Origin: Dillenia suffruticosa
Lineage: Eukaryota > Streptophyta > Magnoliopsida > Dilleniales > Dilleniaceae
DNA: 64,000 bases
Assembly (NCBI GenBank): GCA_033439265.1
Contig: JAVTVX010000002.1
Span: forward strand, 16,829,674 to 16,893,673
Reading direction: 5' to 3'
Shown here: positions 12,401 through 24,700 of the stretch, in pieces
Numbering within the stretch: the stretch's first letter is position 1
How the letters are laid out: each line of letters starts with the position of its first letter
The notes under the pieces: generated by a model
What the model was told of the DNA's origin: nothing
The model's database searches: none
What the model saw: the letters and a program-made list of their open reading frames with translations, nothing else
Program-made: the position numbers and the translations under genes

Positions 12401-14834
12401 GGACTAGCATTATGGGTTATGAAATCTATATTTACAAGAAAAGGTCAAAAATAATCATAGAAGTTTTTCCTAGTTGTGAGCACTTCCCTCTTAAAATTCT
12501 CCTAGAGCCAGATAATTTAGAATAATAGTTCACCATACTAATATAATAGATGAAGATTCAGGCAATCACCGGTTTTGATATTATACTCATTTGCTTTTTA
12601 ATGGAGGATTTTATTAGTAAGAAGATTCAAATTGTACATTCCTTATTTACTAATTTTAACGTATTTGCGGAGAAAAATTATGATGATGAGTATATAACAT
12701 GAACACAAAAATTATGTCATTACCATTCCTGTGTTTTTTTGTGTTTCTATCATATCTACATGCTTCATAAACCAAGAATGATTTGAAGGTGGCTTTAAAA
12801 ACATATTTCTCATACAAATATTTTAGCTGTTTCATTTCTCAAAACTACACCTTTAGAAAAGGTTAATGGAATGAAATTCCAAAAATGGTACATACTCATG
12901 ATTTCCTCCGGAGCAATTCCTACAAAATCTTGATTTCTTTTCCCAATTATCAATAAAAATCTAGATCTGCTAGTCTATATAAAATCCTTTCCTCTTCCCT
13001 TCTTTAACTGGCTTCAGGTGTGAGGAAAAGTAATATTTTAACCAATTGACACAAACTAATATGAAGGATAAACAAATTACCAATTTATAAATGTTTACAT
13101 AGACCTGATATAATCAATGAACTAATATCAACTCATTGATACATTTTTCTTGACACTTCTGCAATTGAAACTGTGACGTGTGATTCTACACTTTTGAAGA
13201 TAAGCCTTCACGTAACAATAAGGTTACTCCGTTGTGCCCTGGGGTCCCTGGTTCAAATCTTGAAAAGAGTTCCCCTGCTTAAAAGGTAATGCAACATACA
13301 TTGAACCCTATCCAAACCCAACATAGAAATAATCTCATGCACTGCCCTTTTCATGGTATTGGACTTTTATCCCCCTCTCTTTTGTTCTAATGATAAAAAA
13401 GCTCCACAAATTTGAGCTCATTAAATTCATTCCCCCACCCCCGCAGAAATAAAGCTTTATTTACTTGTTATAGTCTCAAACTCATGAACAGTGCTATGAT
13501 CCAAAAATGATATTTAAAACAATTGAAAGGTCCAATGAAACTTTACAAACACCCAAATTTGTTAGAAAAATGAGAAGCTGAAAATCAATGGCATAGTAAA
13601 AATTTATTTTGCACTGGAAAAGAGCATACCATAACACCATACTTGACATAAGAAGTGGTTGAAAACATGTTGCGAAAAGTTGATGGGAATGAAAAGCCTA
13701 ATATTCGTGACTATGGTGAAAACCCATGTGGCAAGGAATAAGAACGAATCAGGATAGAAAGTCTGCTGCAGAAAAATTTTTCCAATAAATTCCCTCTTTT
13801 TTCATGAAATGCTTACGTGAGGAATGTGACATTTGGTCGTATAAATGATGATCCGATAATGGGAATCTACCATGTCAGCCACCACAAGCTACATTTGAAG
13901 CGACTAGAAAAATGGCAAGTCATGTTATAGTTTTTATTGACACTAAATATGGACAGGCATACTAACAATTTTCACAAAAAAAAATTAATTAAAGTACAAC
14001 AGTTTATAGAGGGAGAGACTGACACCTCATCAATTGATGCTTACTGTGTTTAAGGGATAGAATTTGAATTTGAAAAGCATATAGGAGACCACACCGATAA
14101 ACTAAAAGGTAAATGACTCATACAGGTGCATTGATTTAGCAAAGAAAGGGCACATTTAGGCAGTAGAACTAATAAGAGGTAACCTTAAGGCCCAATGAAG
14201 TTGTGAGACATGTCCAATTGATTGAGTGATTAGAGGCCCCCGCCAATTGATGATGAACATCATGTCGAAGCACAAGCCTACACGATTCATGGGGTATAGG
14301 AGATGGATAGCACATGATAATAATAGTCGATTTTTAATGTTCCAGTTTTGTGATAATAACATGATTATATTAGTAAGTAGAGATTCGTAAGTTAGACTAA
14401 ATGGAAAAGGTAAAACAATAAACAAATGCAAAAAGTTTTCTGCTAATCAGAGAGACACCCATCTCCTAGCAATTGGTCTTCTTCCATAACAGAAGCTCAT
14501 TTGTGCATTAGATTTTGGCATAACGCTACATGGGAAACAAATCAAATCCCATATCTCTATCCTCTCCCATATTACCTAAAAATAAATTCACCCCTCATAC
14601 TGTAAACTTCACTTGCAGAACCTAATTCTGAAAATTCAAGAAAATGAGAGAGAGAGAGAGGGGGGGAGGGAGGGAGGGAGGGAGGGAGAGAGAGAGAGAG
14701 AGAGAGATTACTTTAGCGGTGGAGAAGAGGAACTTAGAAGAATCGGGAAAAGGTTTGAATTCGGGGGACCTGAAGCCGACCGTGCTAGGAAGTACGAACA
14801 GCACATCTCCAACCACTCCCCCATAGCTCTGCAT
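9414..14834 (-). CDS. DUF760 plastid protein (At1g32160 / UV-B-induced At3g17800 family)
   Basis: Exons on the minus strand: 14834-14712, 11853-11576 and 10233-9414, all GT/AG, giving 406 residues. Exon 1 (41 residues, from MQSYGG) is short, hydroxylated and low in acid, and with exon 2 up to about residue 60 it looks like a chloroplast transit peptide. From SFAVRASGNSG onward the chain is conserved in style: an acidic/Gln-rich helix in exon 2 and the DUF760 region in exon 3, including DPTGRVDFWP, the long helix with LYAASIMYGYFLRRVDQRFQLE, and SYVMYLDAETLQRYAT. The family is plastid-localised and includes a UV-B-induced Arabidopsis member; its biochemical role is unknown. Its place between XTH30-like and bZIP16/68-like genes matches Arabidopsis At1g32160, which favours that orthology. 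Intron 1 is 2.86 kb and carries repeats. Confidence 0.9.
11912..12267. repeat. duplicated ~100-bp segment in DUF760 intron 1
   Basis: The segment at 11912-12010 recurs at 12171-12267 in the same orientation with a few substitutions. Both copies share AGAGGTTGTGTACAACTCA and AAGAAAGGGGATTCCAAAAT. The repeat distance is about 258 bp. No coding potential. Confidence 0.85.
13205..13375 (+). mobile_element. tRNA-derived SINE-like fragment
   Basis: A polymerase III box-B-like GGTTCAAATC at about 13251 follows a tRNA-like stretch. Downstream is a pattern I know from plant SINE-type repeats: a cue for 'GGTAAtGC.aCATACa..GAaCCt' followed by 'TGCACTGCCCTTTT'. Degenerate, in DUF760 intron 1. The family name is not certain. 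Confidence 0.5.
14646..14707. repeat. (GA)n/(GGGA)n tract beside the DUF760 intron 1 donor
   Basis: A compound purine tract that starts 4 bases into intron 1. On the gene's strand it reads GTAATC followed by (CT)n, then CCCT repeats. Confidence 0.95.
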
Positions 14835-17800
14835 CTTTCACACTAAGAGAGAGAGAGGGAGGTGTTTGGTGTTTGGTTTTTGGTGTTTGCTGTATTGTTG
14901 AGATAGTCTCGCTCGTACGGTGAATGGAAAATTGAAATCGGTTTATGACCTGCGTTTCTCATTTATCGTCTCGTTTCATTTCATTTTGATTTTTTCATTT
15001 TTCCTGTCTCGTCTTGGAGAGAGAATATATTTGATATTTCATTTTTATTATATTTTTAACAATTTACATTAAAATTAAAATTTAAAAATTACTCAAAATT
15101 ATTCTTCTTATTTTTGCTTTTTGTAAAAATTTATTTATTTAAGAAAATATACTGATTTACACATTTATTTTTAAAGAATTTATTTCTAAAAGCACACACC
15201 TTTAAATAATAATAATTTAATTCAACGAAAATTTTATATTATAAGTCAATCCCTCCACAACCAAAATTTTCAAAGGAGTTTAAAAATAATTTAAAATTAT
15301 TCCTGTGTTTTTAATTTGATGGGTAAACATGAGTTTATCCATGCAATTATACAGTCTTTGAATTAGAATTCAACCTGGCTTTTGTATTCTAGTGGGTCTC
15401 TGAAACCCTTTCGATGGCCTATATCAGGTTGAAAAGGATACACATATATGTGACCCTATCGATGGCGTAAAACCCACAACAGTAATAGAATCAAAAAAAG
15501 AAAGTACACATAAAGAACATTTTTTTCCTACGATTAGTGTTTTATATTCTATGATCTTGTCACATAATAGATTTGAAGTTGACAATACGATCACCAAATT
15601 ATTGGCATGAACAAAAGGCTTTGTTTTGAATAAGCTAAATGAGAAGACCAGGCGAAGCTGACATTCATGCACTGAAATTAAATAACAGAGGCGTTTCATT
15701 TGGTCAAATTGTGATTGCTCAGTAAATCATTTGTTTAAAACAAAACGGCCCTTTTGGGGTTGTTTAGTCATAGCACAAGCTTTTGAAAATTCTGCAAGAT
15801 CTGATCTTTGCCACCAACCTTTTACCGATTACGTATGCGAAAACGTAAAACAACAAACAATAATAATTTAAAATTAGTATCGATCTTTTGAGAGATAAAT
15901 ATAATAAAAAATATATATATATATATATTTAAAATAATTAAAATTAAAATTTGAAAGTAAAAATAAAAATAGAGTATTGTGGAAAATAAAAACCGGCAAA
16001 CCAAAGCATGTATCTAAATAAAAGATACCATTAAAAAAATAGAGAAAAGAGAAATAAAATAGAGAAGATAATTAAATGCAAGTATAAAAATCAGGCATAG
16101 AACAATATAATATTATTAGAAGCGGTTCTTTGAATTTTTTTAATTATTTTTTAAGATTTTTTTTTTTTTAATTTTTAATAGAACAATATTCAAGAACTTT
16201 AAAGCATAGCAAGTTTAGAAATCTTTTAATTGAAAATGCCTCGAGTGGTGTTGGATATAATTGTTCATAGTTATATTAATCATGAGGATTTGTCCAACGT
16301 TACATTGCTATGGCAATTCTATGTAATTTTAATTATTTATAATAGATATAGGATTACGATCGATCGATAAATTATATCTCAACTGATATCATTATTACCA
16401 AAAAAATATGATGCGTCGTTAAGTAACAAAGAAAGCCAAAGTTTAGCATAATATTCTTAAAACAACAGAATCATTTTAAAACGAAAACGAAAACAAAAAC
16501 GAAAACGTAAAAAACACAAAAAATAAAAAAAAAAATGCCAAGGTGTCTCCGTTATCCTGAAAAATTATAATTTATTTTTAATTTCATGGTATAAAATTAT
16601 AAAAATTATTACCTAAGGGGATGTCTGTCTTTAATTTAAAAATTATAATTCGTTGCAAAATAGTTTTAAAAATTTTCAAATAATATTTATCAAAAGTTTG
16701 ATTTATCTAATCATTTTTCTTTGATCAGTAAATTTTTAATTTTTTATCATCCTCTATTCTTCAATTAATACGATTATAATTAATGTGATCATTTTTTGAC
16801 TATTAATAACTAATTAAAAAGATCAATTTACAAAAAATATTTTATATACTAATTTTATCAACTAAACAAACGGTTGTATATTTTATAAGAATTCTTTTTT
16901 CTTTTATCTATCAAATAAATATTATAAATTCCCTTTTAATACATTTGATGCAATATGCTCCGATAACGAACATTGTACTTTTCTTTCTTTCCTTCTTTTT
17001 TTTTTTTTATGATATTATATCAATCGTTATCTAAAATTTTACTCCAATTAATCCAATTTAAAATTTACAATAACCCATTTAAAAGGTTACCCTCCTAACG
17101 TAATATGTTTCATGTCCAAATCATGAATTGAAGTCGAAATCTTAATTAAAAAAACTAATATCATATTCCACTAGATAAACTGACATCCAATACATTTTAC
17201 TTTTCTTTCTTTCTTTTTTAAAACTATATTTCATTACAACTAAATAATATATCATAACGGAATGTGCCGATTACCCCCGAACCGTACAAAATAGTTATCC
17301 CTATCATACGGCTTTCTAACTTCACTTCTTTTTCTAATCGTTCCGCTCTGTCAATCGATGGTAGTATAAGAGATCTGTATAATGGTCCTTGCTTCCTACC
17401 CAGAGTTAGCATGTATCTTCCCGGATCATACTTTAGTATGACATCGTGTACCCCCACCTCAACTCTATCTTACTTAACAGTGAATTGAAACATAGCGCAT
17501 AGGTACTCTTCAATGCAGTGGGGGTGAGACGACATGACATACCATGATCACGTCTAGAAATGCTGCCCTTCGGCTCGGCAAAATGGAACCTCTCAACAGC
17601 TCCCGTTCCTTTATGGGGTCCTATCGGGACAGGTAGGCCTAAGCCTTTTTCCCCTCCCCCTGATCGAGCAGTGGTTGCCTATGACTGACAAATAGGGAAT
17701 GTTTAATTTTCATAAATTAAATAATTAAAATTCTATTGAAAAATCAATTTTCACTGATCATCGAGTAATTTTTCTTTTAATTTTTTAGCAAAGGAGTAAT

Positions 17801-18778
17801 TATTATTTGAAATACCCTCTTGATATTGTAAGATAATCTAAAATAACAAAATTAAGGGCTCTGATATGTAAATGTCATGCATAAAACCCAAAAACATCTT
17901 CCAGCTCCACCGCCGTGACCTGGTTGCTATGCTGGCCACACACTATAGTTCTAGTTTTTAAAATTTTAAATCCAGAAAAATACAATTTTGCCTCTGAACT
18001 TTAAATCAAGAACAAACGAATAATTAAATTCATTTTTTATGTAAAAATCTTTTTTTCAAAATTACAACTTTATCCATTCCATCCATATTTTATTAATTTT
18101 TTCTATTAAATAATAAAAACAATATTAGAATAATTGAAAATTTACCAAACTTAAAAAAAAAAAAAAAGTGACTCCTCTATCCGCCAATCTCTACCCAGAA
18201 ATCCCTGAAAAATACAGAAAATACAGAAACATGAATATTCATCACCTGAATACCCAGAAATCCCTGAAATCTCTGAGCTACAGCTGACCGGCATGCCTGT
18301 GGAAAAATACAGAAAATAGGGAACACAAGCCTAATCCTCAAATAGGATCAAGCATGAATATGCACAGACATGCAGATTGGCATGGTCTAGTAACACTTGT
18401 ATGATGCTACCTCAATACATTGGACATTCATCACCTCCATGCACTCGTTCATGAAGGTCAACATGCATGGGGTGTTCCATGGACTAAAAGCATACTTTGT
18501 AATTATTCATTCTCTCACAGTCATTTGATATGTGTGTTCAATACACAGATTTTACCCAAGACAAGGACTAAGATTCAATATCATCCTACGTCACCATTAA
18601 ATATTGGCTCAAACCTAAAACAAAAGGATGATGGAGACATACGTAGCTCCTGAGACTAGAAAAGATCAGCTTTTGATGAATCTTAAAACTACACCCTATG
18701 CAATTTAATGACTTCCTGTTGCTAATTGGTGTTAGACTATGCTCCCATAAAATGGTCTGAAGTAGATTTACTTAGACC
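14835..18778. other. intergenic: DUF760 promoter and bZIP 3' side
   Basis: No gene seen. Next to 14835 lie the DUF760 5' UTR and promoter. 15000-17200 is very AT-rich. 17260-17690 is a distinct block with higher GC, listed separately. At 18190-18330 short direct repeats of ACCCAGAAATCCCTGAAA and AATACAGAAAATA occur, and the bZIP 3' UTR should lie close to 18778. Confidence 0.55.
17260..17690. other. compositionally distinct block, possible organelle-derived insert
   Basis: About 430 bp that is much richer in GC than the AT-rich DNA on both sides and lacks A/T runs. The minus strand has a 77-codon open frame (17457-17224) containing LKYDPGRYMLTLGRKQGPLY; another minus-strand frame, not in phase with it, holds GLGLPVPIGPHKGTG and HFAEPKGSISRRDHGM. 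I do not recognise a protein. Composition is compatible with a nuclear copy of mitochondrial DNA, but that is inference only. Confidence 0.35.
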
Positions 18779-21700
18779 TCAATGACCGCTGTGTGCAAGC
18801 TCTTCCCCAGTCTGTTGAGCATCAGTGCCCAAACATTCATCACTCCTACCTGACCTTACATCTTCATGCCCAGGAGCTTCCCCAAGTCTCTCCTGCAAAA
18901 TCATATAGTTTAAACCATATCAGTAGACCGCATTCATGAAAGCAGTCTTTTTTGTGCTTGTATGAGTGGCATGTTTGTGTGAATTAAGAAATTTGTGTGA
19001 TTGGGCAAAATTCAAGGGATATGATTATCCCATCAAGCATTTTCTCTATATAGCTTGTTTGGGACTTACAGTTATATGAATGTTATAATCATGCACATAT
19101 TGCTCGCTCTTACACAAACAGCTTGAACTGTGTAGTCAATGCCATAATACAAAGAATAAAATATCAGTAAGACAGCAACCTCATTTAATAGTCATCCACC
19201 TTTAATTAAACCGTGTTAGCTCCTCGTCACATTGCTATATCTCTATAGCTGCACACCACACTTTATGAGATCCTCCAAATCACACGTAATTGACTAGAAA
19301 TGGAACTATTTAACCCAGAAAATGGAACAGTAAAGTCCTATGATGATTACTAATGCAATTTAAATCGTATACTTTTAGCATTGATAATGCACATCATTCT
19401 CTTCCTCGCCCCATTCTAACCCTGAGTCCTACTGGTAAGAGTCCAACAAGGCCAGGATTTGTTGGTTCATAAAAGTATCTTGCGTTTGTAAGCAGATGTA
19501 TCCAACATGTTTAATAAGTGAAATACATCTAGCAGCTCCTAATGTTTCACCTTAAACACTAAAGAAATTAGTACCTTATGTTGGTGGATGCTATACCTTG
19601 AATACCTGTATATGTCGCTATTGCATCGGCACTAATAGAAATGAATGTGCCTTGACATATCCATGTGAAATCAATTATTAATTGCAGTTTTCTTATTACC
19701 CTCTACTTTATGAATTCAAAATTTCAATAAAACTCAAATTGAAGACCATAAGATCATCTCTCTGACTCCATCTGAAATAAAATTAAGAGAAGAGAAGAAC
19801 TTAAAAGTTGTCCAAAAAATGCAATAATTGGCCTCACCTTTAAAGAGGCATTCTCAGAGAGAAGCTGCTCATATTCGCTCTGAATGCGACTCACTTCTGA
19901 TCTAAGATTTGTGTTTTCCTCTTTTAAGGCGTCTGCACGCTGTGCAAGCTCGTCACATTCTGCCTGATGAACACATATACAAGCACCACCAGTTAATACA
20001 GGATCACTAGACAAGATTGCTATTTAAATTTTTGACAAAATTCCATCTCACCTGCTTACGCAGCCGGGAACGACGGGCGGATTCCCTGTTCGATTGCTTT
20101 CTTCTCTGTCTCTTAAGCTCTCTCTCATCCTAAACCCAAGAAAAATAACAGATTTAAGCAAATAATGGACATGACAATTCATTCATAGTTGAGAGACATA
20201 AAAGCTTGATTTGCTAAAAAGAAAGGTCAGGAAAAAAGATAACTGTTCATCAACCGGAAATAAAAGAACATGCAAAAATAGCAGCAGCAAGCAAACCAAC
20301 AAAAAATATTAATATCGACTGTTATACCAGACACATTGACCAGAAACAAGCAGAAATGGTTGAATAGGACGGTTTCTGCCATTGGAGAGAGCGTATATGA
20401 TGATACAAAGCGTCTCCTATTAAATTCATAATGAACATCAAGGTAGATGATAATGATTTAAGCCTGCATAATCATTAACTAGTCTAACACATCATTTTAG
20501 TCGAGCAAGCGTGGAGGATAACGTCGAGCATTTACAGTAATTGGGGGGGAGGGGGATTCCTAACACCTTTAACAACATTCCCTTTTTTCCATGCAAAAAA
20601 CACAGCTCATCAAAGCATTGCTCAATATGCCATCCACAAAAGGACTGAATGGTGCAAGTATATTGAGATTCAGGAGGAATTGAGCAGAGAACAAGAAGCA
20701 GAAGAGAATACCCCAGCATAGTATGTGGCGAGAAACTGTGTGATTGCAGATTTTCATAAGGTAACATGTCATATCTCGAGTAAAGTTTACTTTGCTGCCA
20801 CCATAATGAAGCTGGGGCACTTTTCTTAGTTTTGCAAATTCTGTTGATAACATATCTATAAAATGTCATGAAAAGAAGGAAAGAGAATCAAGTGAACTTT
20901 GGCACAGACTCGACTGACTACATCAGAGATGGTTAAATGGGGCTTTTCAACTTAGCAATGATTGCTCAATATTGGGTAGATATTGAACTCAAATATGTGC
21001 TCTGGAATGTATGGACTGGAGTTTTCAGCTTAAACAGTGAATGCCAGAGTTTAGCAAACAATTAGTTCAAATTTTACTGAGTGTTTCAGTGAAGCAAGAA
21101 GTATCTTCAGTCGCACAATAACACAAATGAAAATTTTTTTCATGAATTACAATTCTTTCCTGAAAGGGGGCAAACGAGAAAATTATATCATCATTCTGTT
21201 AACATGGGAATCCAGACGCTGAAATGGAAGCAAACTTTATTTTTAGGGTGTAATAGTAACTGATCAAACATGATGGACTCATTTTGATCAAGAAATAAGC
21301 TGTGTGACTGGGTTAACAGCTTGCAAGGACCAAGATACAATCTTGGAATTTGGTTCACCTAAATAGTTCAGGGACCATTAGTCCATGCAACAGAGGCCCA
21401 TCTAGGTGGCACTGATGTAGATGAATAACATAATAGGAGCAGTTTCATAATTGCGTTCTTCCCCTCTGAGACCCAATCAAATTTTAATGGACTTGAGTTA
21501 CTTTGTTGAAAAAACCAAGACAGAAGAAGAAGAGAGAAAACAGAGAAATGAATATCGTAGAGAACCCAAAATGTTGTGTTATGCTTCTTGTCAGAGGCAA
21601 AAAAATTTTAAAAAAAATAAAAAGAGAGAGAGAGAACTAGGTACTCTCTTTCTCTCTCTCTTTCTCTCTCTCAATTTTTGTTTTTGATTTAAAAATCAAT

Positions 21701-24700
21701 TAGAAAACTAGTTTGCTATGACAGAGAAATGAGGGATTGTAGATGAGGTGTGAGAGAGAGCTAAAGAGAGAAGGTGAGAGAGAAAGAAGCTCAGAAATGC
21801 CCAAAAATATGTACAACTATTAGCGGCATTTCTGGAAAATGCCCAGAAATGCTGCAAAAAGTTAAACAAATGTCGGAAACTGGGTACCTAGGGCGGCAGT
21901 TCTGGGCATTTTCTTCTTCATCATCATCTGCTCTCTCCATCTCTCCAAACAAAGCGTCTTTCTTCCTGATTTCCCCTTCTTCCTCTTAATCTCTGACTCT
22001 CTTATCTAATTTCTCTTTGAAGGAACACTGAAATTGCCTGCTCTCTCTGTCTGTTCTCTTAACCTCACTCTCCCTCTTCGTTCGAAGTCATGCTCTATTT
22101 CTTTAAAAGAAACTCAATCTTTTTCGCTATGCTCTATTTCTCTAAAAGAAACTCAATCTTCTTCGCTCTATCTAATATTTTTGAATTCCTTTCAATTTCA
22201 CCACCATAAAGGTCTGTCCACCTCAAATTTTACCTCAGGATTAGCTCTCTCTCTTTCTTCGACTTGTTCCTCTGTTCTTCACAAGCCTGTGAGCTCATCT
22301 CTCCTAATCCCTCAAATCTCATTGATTCTTCAAGCTTTCTCGCAATTTCTCATAGTTAAACACCTCATCATCATCACAACAGTTCCAATTTCCTTTCTCT
22401 GCCACCAATTTCTTCAATTTTTGTCAAAGAAATCGCTGTTGCAAACCATGACCACTGTTCACTGCTGGTAAGTCCAATTCTCCCAAATCATTACTGGAAA
22501 TCACCTTCCTGCTTTCCACTAATCATGACTGTGGCACAAGGAAGAAGGACTTTTCATTATTAAACTAAAATTACAAAAGATTTGAGCTCATGGCCATGGT
22601 GGAGGCTTGAAGATCAACAACAGTAGTGGTAATTCTGAGGTGTTTAAGGTCAATCATGGAAGAAATCAAAAGAAAACAAGATAAAAGGGAGAGATTGAGA
22701 GAGAAAGAGAGAGGAATTTAGGTTTTCAAAGTAGAGGTCGAGAGAGAGGAAAGAAGTAGGGGGAGGAGCTTTGATGCATGCATGACATGCACATGCCAGA
22801 ATTAATAGAAAATCCAAACAGAGCAAATCACAAGGGGCAAAGTGGAAACAAAGAGGCAAAGTAGCAAAAATTGCAAGCATAGGGGGTGGCAAGGTGACAA
22901 TTTTGAAACCACAGAGATAGTGTCAAAATGTTAAACCACGGTGTTAAGTGTACTTTTCCCTAAAATCAACAATCACTGAGGCAACTTCGGGTGGCAATCT
23001 CTATCACATGGAGAGGAAAGAAAAGAAACTGAAAGAAAAATAGTAGAGAGAAAACAACATGGATAAAGATGAAACGTAGAGTTCACAATTGCAAGAAATC
23101 CCAACTTGTGAAGAAGGCAAGGAGTTGGTTAAAAGAGCAAATCTATGAATTCTTAGCCATTGCCTACACTAACAAAGGAATTACCAACAACACTTTGGTG
23201 AGCAAGTGACTTATTGCCATCAGCCACAATGCCTTTGTGGCTTAAGAAATGGTTAACAGCCTCTTTGGGTCAAGGAAGGGTGTGAGAATGAGACAAAGGA
23301 ATAGTTAAGTGATAGCAGGGTGGAAAGATGCAGAGGAGACAAGAATGAACCCAGGCCTTATCTTTCTTTTATTCTTTAATAAGCAAGACAAAAAAATACA
23401 AATAGACATGCAAAAAGAAGCACCAAGAGGGTTCACTCTTAAAACCTAGATAGCATGGCAGTGAATTTTAAAAGCAATGCAACATCCTCCTCAGATACAA
23501 AAATGTGGACAAAGGTAAAAAGGGCTGTTAAGAAGGAAGCCAAGAACAACTGATGACGAACTTTTCCATACCCACATAACCTCTCCTCAATCCTAGGGTA
23601 TTCTATTTTGGTAAAGGGTAGAAACACCTCTTACTTGTCTTTTTTTACTTGAACAGTTGCTACAACCTTTTAAAGAATATATAGCTGAGTGACTGGGTCA
23701 GACTACATCATGCTGAAGATCCCCAAATGGGAACAGACTGACATTGATTGGCCAACTGTCTTCTAACAAAAAAACAGGCAAACACTCCAACTTCATCTCA
23801 GATCAGCATTCTGGTCAGTTTTCATTGTCCAATGCATATACATATATATCTCCACCCAATCATTGAAAGTTATACTTTCAATGGATATTTTAGGAAGAAT
23901 TCAAACACCAAACTTTATCCAATGCTTTGCTGGGAGTGGATCAAAAGTCCAAAATCCAACCACAATTTTCTTTTGCTCAATAAATTCTGACAACAATTAA
24001 TCAAGCAATTAGCTAGCAAAAGTATCGCTATTGTGCCATGACAATGCCCAGTGATGGTGCACAGTCAGGAGCTTTTTCTTTTTCTAATTGGAATGCAGTC
24101 AGGAGCTTTCTTGTTCACAAAATACAGAATCCTTGATAGGATATCCCAAGATTTAAGCATACTGAATCCCAAAAATTACAGGAAATTCATTGATACAATA
24201 GGAGAGCATCATAGAAAGGTTCCTTAGCGTAATCTACTAAAGCAGATGAAAGAAGGTTATTTGCTGTATGAGACATTTGAGAGTACCATGCAAAAAGAGA
24301 TACATGTGAAATTTCTAATATTAAGAGGGAGTAGCAGAGCTTAAAAAGCGTGTCACCAGAAATAGAAGAAAAAGATTTTAGAATAAAAATTAAAACTCAC
24401 TACCATTCCTACCATATGTAACTGAAAAGACACTGTGAATCAGAATTGCTTGCATTAATCAATACAGACTTTGCAAACTCTTTAATACAGTGTCTTGATC
24501 TATGAAATCTGATATATGGCAGTAGAGATTATCTATTGCAACTCTACCACCTCTTGAGAAGAAAATAGTTGCAACTTGCCGATATCATTCATGCATCAAC
24601 AAAACCAACTCTAAACCAAGAGCCAAAGGGAAAATGAATGCAAAATATAACTTCATCCTAGCCCTTGTAACAGAATTTTGGAGAAATACAATATAAAGGA

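Noticed and set aside
14622..14846. Open frames on both strands over the 14.65-kb purine tract
   Set aside because: Most of their length is repeat translation. Only the minus-strand part 14712-14834 is real, as DUF760 exon 1.
22034..22471. 145-codon plus-strand frame in bZIP intron 9
   Set aside because: Ser/Leu-rich through CT-rich DNA with an internal direct repeat; no domain and no supporting context.
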